From: Hepsetus odoe
Taxonomy: Eukaryota > Chordata > Actinopteri > Characiformes > Hepsetidae
Direction of reading: 5' to 3'
Length of the DNA stretch: 64,000 nucleotides
Assembly (NCBI GenBank): GCA_017165825.1
Contig: CM029378.1
Location: forward strand, 708,475-772,474
The position numbers and the translations under genes are program-made. This document shows positions 53,719-63,366 of this stretch, one piece after another. The first letter of the stretch is position 1, and each line of letters begins with the position of its first letter. The notes under the pieces were generated by a model that saw nothing but the letters and a program-made list of their open reading frames with translations, had not been told where the DNA came from and searched no databases.

Positions 53719-54284
53719 AATGTGTTGGATTCTCCGATTGAGAACCGAGGTTCAAGGAGTCAGTGATGAGGCAAAGAGGTTTTTAAGCTATAGCAAAGTT
53801 TATTAACAGAAGAGTAACGAAGTTCTTACAAGATGTTCAAGAGACCGGTCAGTGTTCCTCTCTGTGTTGAATCCTCTTTCTGACCTGCACAGTTCAGCGC
53901 TTGCCTTTTTATCTGTCCCCGGGAGCTCCAAGGCCTCCGGTGGAGACACCTCAGGTCAAGACTGTGACCTTGTTTGGGTGTTTTTGACGTGCAAAGAAAG
54001 CGTTACTCAGAAGAGAACATAGAAAAATAGAGATGTAGTTAATAATATATAGGTTAAAGGTGACAGGGACGTGAATACTACCTAGGGAAGGGATTTAGGG
54101 TGACGGGGTGAAAGGGCATTGGGCCACTAGAGGAGTTCAGGGATGGAAGGACATAGGAATGGTCGAACTACAGGAATAGGGCCATGGAGGAATCATTGTG
54201 GGGAGAAGAAAGAAGGACAGAGGAATATATATGAATAAAATAACAGAAATAAATGAGTAAAATCAAGCTACAATCCCTCAAATG
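53719..54284 (-). mobile_element. Solo LTR of an endogenous retrovirus or similar element
   Basis: The 558-base body (53723-54280) begins TG and ends CA and is flanked by the 4-base duplication AATG (53719-53722 and 54281-54284). Read on the minus strand it has an A/T box 'gataaaaagg' about 110 bases before a polyadenylation signal AATAAA, the expected promoter-then-polyA order of an LTR. No gag, pol or env sequence adjoins it, so it is a recombination remnant. A 4-base duplication suits gamma/epsilon-like retroviruses but does not prove the class. Confidence 0.75.
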
Positions 54285-54867
54285 TCAAATCTCAGTGTGT
54301 AAAATGCTTAATCCTAGAAAAAGTATTCTTTAATTTTAAGATGACAAACATTGATAAACAACATTTCAGAAAGTCAGTACTAAAAGTCTGCAGTAATAAA
54401 GCCATTATTCAGAATATTATTAGCCATTATCAGAATTTCAGAATCATTCCAGTAAAAAAGAGTAAGAGTCCCATATTTTGTAAAAGACTTTTCAGTGTTG
54501 ACCACTGAATAAAGTTAATGGAAATCCATATTCAGGAAAAAATTGTATTTAATGTATTTGTTTTAATGAAATAATGCAGTTTTAAGGCTTCAGGCATTGA
54601 TAATGCACAGTATTGATGATCCTCAAGTCGCTCAAAAACAGTAAAAATGATCAAACCAAATGAGATTGGTAAAATGAATAACGAGCACGAGTGGATGGAG
54701 TCTTGTGATCAGTAGCATCATTCAAATCAAACAAGTCTCAACTATCTATGTGAAAATGTCAAGTCCAGCTGTGCTGAACTGGCCTACAATCATTTCCGTT
54801 CATGCTTAGTTAAAGGTTTAGCCCAGTGAGTTGATTTGAGTAATTTCTCAGCTGGCCAATAGTAGAG
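54285..54867. other. Upstream flank of gene 9, no feature seen
   Basis: AT-rich; nothing recognised. Confidence 0.45.
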
Positions 54868-54871
54868 CGGC

Positions 54872-55055
54872 TCTCGCGAGAAATAAACCAATCAAAGCGC
54901 AGGAGGCGGCTTGTTTGAAACAGGGGTGGAGTTAACAGGCGCTCAGAGCTGTTTACATGATGAAGTGTCTCCAGTCCATGTGGGGGCGCTGGAGTAGCAG
55001 CGCTTCGGTCTCAGTGAAGGAGAAGCGGAGGAAGAGCAGCCGAAAGTGCATCAAG
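54872..55055 (+). promoter_or_regulatory. Promoter and first exon of gene 9
   Basis: A perfect palindrome TCTCGCGAGA (54872-54881), known as a vertebrate core-promoter element, stands 6 bases before the CCAAT block shared with gene 8 (54888-54914). Then 'gtgtctccagtcca', 'tgggggcgctggag' and an AG-rich exon ending ATCAAG at 55055, with GT donor at 55056. Unlike the gene 8 copy, an ATG at 54957 opens a frame through the donor (ending KCIK); whether it joins the zinc-finger frame is unknown. Confidence 0.7.
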
Positions 55056-55056
55056 G

Positions 55057-55469
55057 TGGGAAATCAAAACATACCCGGACCGGCGTTTCAATCTAGGGGC
55101 TCAGCAGAGAGATGAAGCAGTAAAGACACTTCGATTGATGTTGTGGTTGATGCTGAACGCACTTCTAGCTCTTGTGTTCTGAAGGTAAATAACATTACAA
55201 TATTTTATTTAACTGTATTTTACATTACATTTACTCAGCCTGTAGATGTTTTTATACAAATTGACTTCCTGCTGAATTTTCCTGTAAAAGAAGCTGATCA
55301 TCACTTCGACACCTACAGCACACAGGTTCATCTTCCAGAGGAGTCAGGCTGGGCTGATGTGGGAAGAATACTAGAACACTTTATTAAATGTTTACTGTAC
55401 AGAGTTCATTATGATAGAAGATTACTCAAATAATTATATAAGTTTAAATGAGAAGAAGGATGTAGTAGT
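55057..55469 (+). other. Gene 9 intron 1, possible small second exon
   Basis: A donor-like GAAG/GTAAAT occurs at 55185-55186, so an extra 5' exon near 55100-55186 is possible but unsupported by a clear acceptor. Confidence 0.3.
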
Positions 55470-55622
55470 GGCACAAAAATGTGATTCTAGAGTTTCATGA
55501 CTAGGTCCAAGAATCGGAAGGTTATGGGTTCGAGTCACACACTTGTAGATTCCTCTGAGGTTCTCTTGGTCAAAGTACTGTCCCCATCACGGCTTCCCTA
55601 TCCCTGCTGGAGTGTGTGTGTT
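55470..55622 (+). repeat. SINE-2, 3'-truncated copy
   Basis: B-box-like 'gggttcgagtcac', body 'ctgaggttctcttggtcaaa', then truncated where an RTE piece starts. Confidence 0.75.
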
Positions 55623-55624
55623 TT

Positions 55625-55915
55625 AGGGTTAGGTTAGAGTTAAAGATGCTGAGATTTTCTTTGGGTGTCACAAGGATGCACAGGATTAGGAATGAGTATA
55701 TTAGAGGGACAGATCAGATTAGATGTTTTAGAGACAAAATTACAGAAGCAAGGTTGTGTTGGTTTGGACATGTCCAGAGGAGAGACGAGGATTATATTGG
55801 AAGGAGGTTGCAGGTGGTCGTTTTGAAATAGGAAGATGCAGAGGACAGGAAGAAATGGAAACTGAAGATCTGCTGTGGTGACCCCTAAACAGAAGCAGCT
55901 GAAAGAAGATTGATC
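55625..55915 (+). mobile_element. RTE-clade LINE, 3'-end fragment
   Basis: Encodes LKMLRFSLGVTRMHRIRNEY and WFGHVQRRDEDYIGRR before a deletion, then the 'ctgtggtgacccctaaacag' 3' end. Confidence 0.85.
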
Positions 55916-56123
55916 AGTCTGACTGAACATTGTGTATATAGATAGAACTTCAAACTAGTTTGATTTCCCTTTTCAATTTCACAATAAACATTTCAATTTG
56001 TTTCTCTTTTTCTATTCCAGAACTGAGCAAAGTCAAAGTCTTTTGCATCTATTGGCAGGTTTGCATAAAAGTTTTCAACTACAAATGTAGGAGGTTAGGA
56101 GGAGATACCAACAAGAGGAACAC

Positions 56124-57107
56124 ATGATACTGGTGAAGTCAGAAGGGACTGAATGTGAAAACATGGACGCTATAAGAAGCTCCATGGCTCAGCAGTCATC
56201 TCGCAGTGGAACACAGAGCAATTCTGGAAATAAGAGAACTCACAATTGTTCAGATTGTGGAAAGAGTTTCCCTCATCAGTGTTACCTTCGAAGACACCAG
56301 CGTGTTCACACCGGAGAGAAGCCATACCAGTGTTCCGAGTGTGGGAAGAGATTTGCGCTGCAGGGTAGTTTTCAGCGACATCAACTTGTTCACACTGGAG
56401 AGAAACCGTATCAGTGCTCCGAGTGTGGGAAGAGTTATAGAGACAGGTGTACTCTTAAAGCACACCAGCACATTCACACTGGAGAAAAACCGTATCAGTG
56501 CTCAGAGTGTGGGAAGAGTTTTACTCAACGGAGTGGACTCCAACTACATCAGCGCATTCACACCGGAGAGAAACCGTATTACTGTTCACAGTGTGGGAAG
56601 AGGTTTAGAGATGGAAGGGATTTCGAAACACACCAGCGAATTCACACTGGAGAGAAACCGTACGACTGTTCAGAGTGCGGCAAGAGATTTAGTGACCGTG
56701 GAAACCTCAAAACACACAAACGAATTCACACCGGAGAGAAACCATATCAGTGCTCGGAGTGCGGGAAGAGCTTCAACCAATTAAGTCACCTCCAAACACA
56801 CCAGTTCATTCACACTGGAGAGAAACCGTATCACTGTGTAGAATGTGGGAAGAGTTTTAGTCGAGAGAGTAACTTTAAAGTTCATCAGCGCACTCACACT
56901 GGAGAGAAACCCTATTCCTGCTCAGAGTGTGGGAGGAGCTTCAATCAACAGACTGGTCTTGAACGGCATCAACGCATTCACACTGGCGAGAAACCGTATT
57001 ACTGCTCAGAGTGTCGGCGAAGCTTCAGGCATGCGGATACACTAAAGACACACAAGTGCACTTTTGTTCAGCTTGAGTTTGGGGCTGAAGTAGATGTTGT
57101 TGTGTAA
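56124..57107 (+). CDS. C2H2 zinc-finger protein, 10 fingers (gene 9)
   Basis: 327 residues from MILVKSEGTECEN. About 35 N-terminal residues, nine canonical fingers and the incomplete last finger (FRHADTLKTHKC). All linkers are TGEKP. Finger 3 has SYRDR where SF is usual, a Tyr for the core Phe. The start agrees with paralogue gene 8. The exon acceptor is probably the 'tttttctattccag' ending near 56021. Last gene of the plus-strand block; nothing like it follows in the window. Confidence 0.9.
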   Translation: MILVKSEGTECENMDAIRSSMAQQSSRSGTQSNSGNKRTHNCSDCGKSFPHQCYLRRHQRVHTGEKPYQCSECGKRFALQGSFQRHQLVHTGEKPYQCSECGKSYRDRCTLKAHQHIHTGEKPYQCSECGKSFTQRSGLQLHQRIHTGEKPYYCSQCGKRFRDGRDFETHQRIHTGEKPYDCSECGKRFSDRGNLKTHKRIHTGEKPYQCSECGKSFNQLSHLQTHQFIHTGEKPYHCVECGKSFSRESNFKVHQRTHTGEKPYSCSECGRSFNQQTGLERHQRIHTGEKPYYCSECRRSFRHADTLKTHKCTFVQLEFGAEVDVVV

Positions 57108-57454
57108 ACTCAATGTTTCAGAATGAAATGGTGGTGGAGAAGGTCAAAGGGAGTTATCCAGGTAGGGTATCAACAACAGACTGTTCCTTTGAAACTCAAG
57201 CGTTTGAGCAAGAATGACTCTGTCTAGCAAGCTTTAGAATATCTAAGTGGGGAAGTCCTCAGTAATCAAGCAAGGTTTCAACATATTTAATCTACAGCTT
57301 CAGTAAATGCTCTATAGCTTTTTGCTAATGAAACATTACAAAGTGGAAATTATTTTAACATTTGTACAAGCTGTGTAAAGTTCATGTAGAGAAATGTCTG
57401 TTCAAAAATACAGCATTCAGCTATAATATTAGAACAAATATTGTGTTTATCCTT
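57108..57454. other. Downstream flank of gene 9, no feature seen
   Basis: Probable 3' UTR and spacer. Confidence 0.45.
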
Positions 57455-57710
57455 GAACAGTGTTTGCAGTGTGAGGGAGTGTTGTCCTGCTGAAAGAAGA
57501 CCCTGCTATTCGGTGATGTCACCATGAAGGGAGGAACATGTTCTTTCTTGACGTTTAGGTGTCAAATTTACATCCACATGAATGCGCTGTTGGATGTTCT
57601 GGCCCAGTTCATCTCTCCATCACAGTTTGTCCCTCAGATCCTCACATGCATCCAATTTTCCTGCTTCAACATCAACTTTAAGAACTGCCTGTTCACTTGG
57701 TTCAAGTCAA
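57455..57710 (-). mobile_element. Tc1-like fragment, relative of 28370-29680
   Basis: On the minus strand 'tgaggatctgagggacaaac' and 'gaagcaggaaaa' match the N-terminal part of the 28.4-kb element. The 'tttacatccacatgaatgcg' end matches its later transposase part, so the middle of the gene is deleted. Confidence 0.65.
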
Positions 57711-58862
57711 AGAAGGTTTTTCCCAGGGCATCTCGCTGCTCTGATTCTCTAGCATGTGCAGGGTCATCAACAGCAATTAAGTCTGTGCGGCAGCAATTTC
57801 AGCTCAATCCGACCCCCTGCGTTTCCTCCCTGCTTCTTCATTGTGGCAAAAGAATTCTGCAATTTATGACCTGTAGAACATTTTTTGTTCTTCCTCGACA
57901 GTTTGTCCAGGGTTTTTGAAAAACAGAAGGAATGCTACCACCCAAATTTCTCCACAGCCTTCTCCAGCTGATTAGTGTTAGTCACTACAACCCTTTACTT
58001 CTTTTCAATGCTCTACCTCTGAGCTATTCTAAGCTGCTTGATAGTATCATCTACTGAGCACTTCTTCAGAGTCTGAGCAGTTTCTAAAAAAATTGACTCC
58101 TGCTTCCATGAGTTATTGATGAAGTGAAAGTCAGTGTCATCAGGAATTGCTCAGACTTTGATTTCCAGAAGGCACAAAAGTCAGTGTGACCATTTCTGCT
58201 GCTTCTGGTGCTCTCCTGTGTTCTCTTTTGTCTGCTTATGTTTCTGAACCAACTCTGTATAAATAGCAGATGCACTTGGAGGAGTTTTACTGCTATGACC
58301 CAAAGACCTCATGAGATGCAAGAAGCCTTCTTCTTCAATGATGGTGTGAGGGTGAAGGTAAGTGATGATCGTGTTCAGTCAAGGGGACAAATCAGGACCT
58401 AATGAAAGAACAGTAGACTTCTTAGTATTCTTCCAGTGTTGACAGGGCAAACTTTATTTATTGTGCTATCCAGAGTGTCGGGTACAAGAACAACAACCTG
58501 TGTTACCTTGTCTCTGTAACCGATCATCAGTGCTGGCATAAATAACAACAGACATGTCAGGATGACTATGTTGTTAGCCATTGGTGAAAACTAAGCAATT
58601 AAATCCATAATAAAAAAGTGGCTGTGGACAAGGTGCAGGGAGCTACATGTATAGAAATGTGTGGAACCACCTCATACTGCTTCATATTCAGAAATGTCAT
58701 TTGGTAGTTTAAGTTGAAGGTGTGTGTGTTTTTGTAGTGTTCTTGGACATTATTGGATATTTAATCTCAATTTGAACAATACTGGGAGAGTATAGCTGAA
58801 CGAAAACTGAAGACAATCTTCTGTGAAATGTAATTCTACAAAACTGCAATTTCTGATGAGGA
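57711..58862. other. Unexplained stretch, no gene recognised
   Basis: Not strikingly AT-rich up to 58400, with several medium frames but no splice-bounded exon, homologous repeat or family motif that I recognise. Confidence 0.35.
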
Positions 58863-60415
58863 ATAAATTAGGACACGCCCACCTTTATTCCCAATTAAAA
58901 TGGCTCAAATCACAAACAGGTGTAGCGCATCAGGTCACATGATTAGAACATCATTACTCAGCATTTTGAAGGAGGTTTGTCTTTTTAAACCTCAGACATT
59001 TAGTTCTTGACTGTTGAGGTGAGCGTGACCACCATGGTGAGGTCAAAAGAGCTTCTGAGGCCTTCAGAAAGAAAACTAGCAGCTTATAAGTCTGGCAAGA
59101 GATTTACAATGATCTCAGAAGAATTTACAATCAGCTGTTCCACTGTCTGGAAAATAGTCTACAAGTGGAGCACTTCCAAGCCAACTGTCAACATGCCCAG
59201 GTCTGGATGTCCAAGCAAGTTCACATTGAGAACAGACCGCAAGATGCTAAAAGAAGTCTCTGAAAACCCTAAAATGTCATCACGAGACCTCCAGTAGGCT
59301 CATGCTATTGTTGATGTGAAAGTGTCTCTACAATCAGAAAGAGACTGAACTTTAACTTCATGGGAGGAGTGCAAGGAGAAACCTTCACTCTCTCAGAGAA
59401 ACATCAAGGACAGGCTAAAGCTTTCCAGAGAGAATGTAGACAAAGACCAGGACTTCTGGAATGATAATAACTTTCATTTATATAATGCTATTTTCAAACC
59501 CAAGGTCACTTTACAGAGCATAAGATTTAAAACAATATAAAATAAATAATTTAACACAAAGCACAAAGACAGAGCAAAACAAACAGCAGAATTAGTAAAT
59601 CAAGAACAGGGGGAAGTGGAACAGCACGGACTGAATAGATAGGGGTTCTGAAGAGAGAGAGAGGACGTTGGGTGCAGGTTTTGAGGGAATTCCAGAGTTT
59701 AGGGGTAGCACCACTAAATGATCTACCACACATGGTAGCTAACCTGAATTTAGGAGCTGTGAGTAACCCGGTTCCGGAGGAGCGCAGTGAGCAGGTAGTG
59801 TATGAATGGAGTAATTCAGTGAAGTATAGAATAGAATAATCATTTATTATCCCATGAATGAGAAAGACAGAAAGAATATAAAAAAATATGGAAGAGAAGA
59901 TCCATGAAGGGCTTTAAACGTGATCAGAAGCAGCTTGTACTGAATACGATACGATCTGGGCAGCCAGTGAAGTTTGTGGAGAACAGGGGTGATCTGTTCA
60001 GATTTTTTGGAGAATGTGAGAACACGAGCTGCAGAGTTCTGTACGTTCTGGGGCCTGGCTAATATTCTAGTTGGGAGACCAAAGAGTAGAGCGTTACAGT
60101 GATCGAGATGGGACGTTATAAAAATATGAACAAGTATTTCTGCATCCTTCAATGAAAGTGATGACCGGAGACGTGAGATGTTTCTGAGGTGAAAGAAAGC
60201 ATTTTTCGCAACTGTGTTTATGTGAGAGTCAAATGGCAGAATGGGATTGAAAGAATAATGTTCTTTGGACAGACGAGTCTACACATTTTAACACACACAC
60301 TTTTTTGTTGAGATCTTTTGTTTAATGAACAAATCATGCTTAATTTTTGTTGTTTATCTGCAATTAAATCACTTTTAATATCTGAGCTACTGAACTAATA
60401 GTTAGAAAATTATTT
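58863..60415 (+). mobile_element. Tc1-like transposon interrupted by an L2 piece
   Basis: 59034-59297 encodes a transposase N-terminus (MVRSKELLRPSERK, a helix-turn-helix like FTMISEEFTISCSTVWKIV, then KMSSRDLQ and a stop). Broken frame continues to 59458 and resumes at 60246 with 'ttctttggacagacgagtc' (catalytic-Asp region WTDES, altered). The C-terminal half was not found. Confidence 0.75.
59458..60245 (-). mobile_element. L2-type LINE fragment nested in the Tc1-like element
   Basis: 60152-59850 (minus) reads KDAEILVHIFITSHLDHCNALLFGLP, shown here in part, with NSAARVLTF, HKLHWLP and KALHG: the C-terminus of L2 polymerases. 59733-59551 has a 3' portion resembling RSFSGATPKLWNSL. A short simple-sequence break lies near 59820-59890. 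Confidence 0.75.
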
Positions 60416-60960
60416 GGGGGAGAACTACCCAAAACAGGAGTAAGAAACCTTTGGAGGAACCTAGACCCAAAAGGGGAACCTGTCCTCCTCTTGTTGACAC
60501 TGGAAAGAAAGAAAGAGAAAGTTCATTTCATAATCAATTCAGAGAAGTCTTCCAGTAAAGTGAGTTCCAGTAAAAGAGTCCGTTAGTGTCTGTAGTTGGA
60601 CAGTCGGTGAGCTAACAGTGTTGGGTCTGTTTGAGGGGGCGGTGCTTTAGTTCATCTTAGTGGCAGCAGCTCCTGCAGTTGATCCAGTCTGATGGAGCTG
60701 ATCTGGAGTTCCGGTCACAGGTCACAAACCTGTTGTGAGTGATGGTGTGAGAGTCGTGGGCCGGCAGCACCAACATCCCGGTAATTCTCTGTACCATGAC
60801 CCTGAAACTGCACCTTTAACTAACAGGAAGATTCTTGACTAAAAGCCAGACTTAAGTAAGTCTTTAGTCTGAACTTTAACCTGGAGGTCATCACCTCTCA
60901 CTGCAGTTCTTCTGAATGGACCAACCCCAGTATCTGTCCTCCTGGATGTCATGATGAATC
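60405..60960. repeat. Unnamed dispersed repeat, shared with 42630-43035
   Basis: The common block runs from 'aaaaggggaacctgtcctcc' to 'gttccagtaaaagagtc'. The right-hand part to 60960 has no second copy here and is included with low certainty. Confidence 0.5.
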
Positions 60961-61424
60961 AGAAATTATCTTCTGTGGACAGTGATCTTTATTTTGGAGG
61001 GGTCACCTGTGTGTTCAGGCCTAAATCTGGCTAATTAACACCCTGCTCACCTTAGTGTGTGCAGCCCAGGTGTGTGTGCATACGTGCGAGTAGGCCTAGG
61101 TGTGACCTTAACCAGCAGCTGTAGTTTCGGTTTAGTTACTACGCAGTGTTGCCTGAATGTGGGCAGTGCGCTCCCTGATGGAGTGAACATGTTCTCCACG
61201 TGTGTGTGGGTTTCCTCCGGGAGCACCAGTTTCTTCAAACCATCTAAATACCTGCCCTGGGTTAATACCTAACCCTAACCCTGCCTGGAGATGATAAACT
61301 GCCCTCTTGGTGTGAGTGTGTGTCTGCCCTGTGATGGACTGGGTCCCTGGGTCCCCGGGTGCTGGATATATTTGCCCCTGCTGGATGGTGTGTGGGTTAA
61401 ACACAGAGGAAGGATTCATAGTGG
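60961..61424. repeat. Patchwork of repeat relics
   Basis: 61190-61225 ('gggtttcctccgggagcacc') and 61320-61345 ('ctgccctgtgatggactggg') belong to a dispersed repeat also hinted at 14395 and 23590. 61345-61425 is a short plus-strand SINE-2 body relic. Confidence 0.45.
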
Positions 61425-61426
61425 AG

Positions 61427-61652
61427 TGAAAGTGACTGTCATTGCGAGGTCACAGCACAGCACACAACGAAATTGGACCTCTGCATTTAACCCATGCAAA
61501 TACCATACAGCAGTGGGCAGATATGAAAGTGCCCGGGGATGGTACCTTGATCAAGGGTACGTAAAGGCAACCTACTGGTAAGGGGTTTGAACCCACAATC
61601 TTCCGATCCTGTGGCCAACTCCCTAACCACTAGACCACCTGGGTGCAGTTTT
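61427..61652 (-). repeat. SINE-2 copy
   Basis: Inverse of head ('aaccactagaccacct'), B-box-like 'gggtttgaacccc', body with a deletion, and tail. Confidence 0.85.
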
Positions 61653-61783
61653 GTCAAACCATCTTCTCCCTGAGCTGTATGTGTTCAGGTGATGAAACCC
61701 TGTTGTAGCAATTAAACACTGCATGTAATGTTAGTACGTGAACACCAGGTAGAGCCAGAGTTCTTTCTGAGGTACATGCAGAA

Positions 61784-61789
61784 TTTATT
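61784..61789 (-). terminator. Polyadenylation signal AATAAA
   Basis: Downstream of the possible terminal exon at 61992-62168, on the same strand. Confidence 0.35.
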
Positions 61790-61991
61790 TTCTTTCTTTT
61801 TTTTTTTCAGGTTTTGGTAAACTTGCTTTGATCGGACAGATGTTGTGAGAATTGGCCCTCAATGATGATGTGTATCTACTGAAAGATGCTGGACTGAAGG
61901 CAGAAGCAGAGGCAGGTGGGAATGAACTGAAGCTCTGCTGTTTAATAGAGTTTGAGCTCCTGTTAGAGCCTCACTGATCCTCTCTTCAGGT

Positions 61992-62168
61992 CTATTGATT
62001 CTCAGGCAGGTGGTGGAGGCCGTTTCTTCTTTGGGTTTGAGTAGAATATTTAGTTAAAGTCCCATCTGGCAGAGTCCTGTCTCTGACCGCAGGGCTACGG
62101 TAGGGTGGAGATGTCTCTGAAACAGTGCCATTAACCTCTGGACTGTGAACCAACCCCAGCTGTGTGTC
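61992..62168 (-). CDS. Possible terminal exon of an unrecognised gene
   Basis: On the minus strand an acceptor 'cctttttactgcag' at 62174-62169 is followed by 58 codons in phase 0 and a TAG. A polyadenylation signal AATAAA stands 203 bases beyond the stop at 61789-61784. The peptide begins DTQLGLVHSPEVNG and ends RRNGLHHLPENQ; it is hydrophilic and Ser/Thr-rich, like a cytoplasmic tail, but I recognise no family. It shares no sequence with the repeats here. No upstream partner exon was found before the window end. Confidence 0.35.
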   Translation of the reverse strand, partial: DTQLGLVHSPEVNGTVSETSPPYRSPAVRDRTLPDGTLTKYSTQTQRRNGLHHLPENQ

Positions 62169-62521
62169 CTGCAGTAAAAAGGAGAGGATGAGAGTTTTAA
62201 ACATCAACACACACCTTCCTGTGAAAGAGACAAGAGCTCATCAGAGCAATTACATGATCAGTCACTGATAACCTGCAGAATAAAAAGACGACACTTCTTT
62301 ATCATGAAGAAATGATCAGCCGGGGTTACTGTGGGACATCGTTACAGGGATGGCCACACATTTCCCTCAAATGCTCCATCTAGTGATTCATTTCTCTAAA
62401 ATACTGTGACTTAGATGTAAACTTTCCCCAATCGGAGCAGGTTCTGTGTGAATCAAACAGTCTCTAGTATCGTGGGGAAATGGTGAAATGGTGGTGGAGA
62501 TGCTGCCTGATGCCTGAGATG

Positions 62522-62978
62522 TGGTTTTAGTGAAAGTGACTATTATGTCATTGTGAAACACAGCACAGCGAAACACAACAAAATTAAACTTTTCACTCAT
62601 ACACACTGTGCAACAGGCGGCAGCTATTTAAAGTGCCTGGGGAGCAGAGATGGGGACAGTACCTTCCTCAAGGCACCTCAGGGCAACTGCTAGTCTGGGA
62701 TTCAGTAGCGTGGTGGTGGACTAGAGGTTGGTACTTGGTACTATGACTCAAGAGGTCCCAGGTTCGAATCCCACCTCCAGCACTACCACCACTGGGTCCC
62801 TGAGCAAGACCCTTAACCCTGAGTGTCTCCAGGGGGAACTGTCCCTGTAATCAGGACATGGACGTCACTCTGGATAAGAGTGTCTGCTAAATGCTGCAAA
62901 TGTAAATGGATTCAACCCCACAACCTCCCAGTCCTGGGCCAAAATCCGTAACCACTAGGCCACCGCTGCTTTTGAACT
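62522..62978 (-). repeat. SINE-2 opened by a SINE-1
   Basis: Tail and body lie at 62522-62704 and the head at 62908-62978 ('aaccactaggccaccgctgc'). Joining the two restores a normal SINE-2 order. Confidence 0.9.
62705..62907 (+). repeat. SINE-1 with target-site duplication
   Basis: Head, B-box 'ggttcgaatccc', body and 'gtgtctgctaaatgctgcaa' tail. A 7-base duplication GGATTCA flanks it (62698-62704 and 62908-62914), cut from the B-box region of the host SINE-2. Confidence 0.9.
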
Positions 62979-63179
62979 AAAACTGAACCTGTTCATGGTT
63001 GAGGGACACAAAGAAAAGTGATATAGTTCAGATGGAGCATCATCACTGTCTCATAGAGACGCTCAGAGACACACAGAGCTTCGCCTAGAGACATAAAATC
63101 CAAAAATCGGGACATCTGGTTCCATTTACCACCACTGAGAATTCAGAATTCTGAAATCTGAAACCCCCTCTTGACTGTG

Positions 63180-63366
63180 GGTCTTCTTTCTTCTTCTTTC
63201 GGCTGCTCCCGTTTAAGGGTCGCCAAAGTGGATCATCCGTTTCCATTTCTTCCGACAACCTTTATGTCCTATCTCACCACATCCATACACCTCTTTGATT
63301 TTCCTCTTTTCCTCTTTCCTGTCAGCTCCATCTTCAACATCCTCCTATAATCCTCGTCCCTTCTGG
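63180..63366 (-). mobile_element. RTE-clade LINE, 3'-end fragment
   Basis: Inverse of the RTE end ('tcttctttcggctgctcccg', 'gtcagctccatcttcaacat'); reads KMELTGKRK and a truncated CMDVVR. Confidence 0.8.

Noticed and set aside
55143..55433. 96-codon frame as an extra gene 9 coding exon
   Set aside because: It crosses a donor-like site and repeat-like DNA and resembles nothing in the paralogue.
57524..57919. 131-codon plus-strand frame
   Set aside because: Its first part is the antisense of a Tc1-like fragment; the rest has no recognisable domain.
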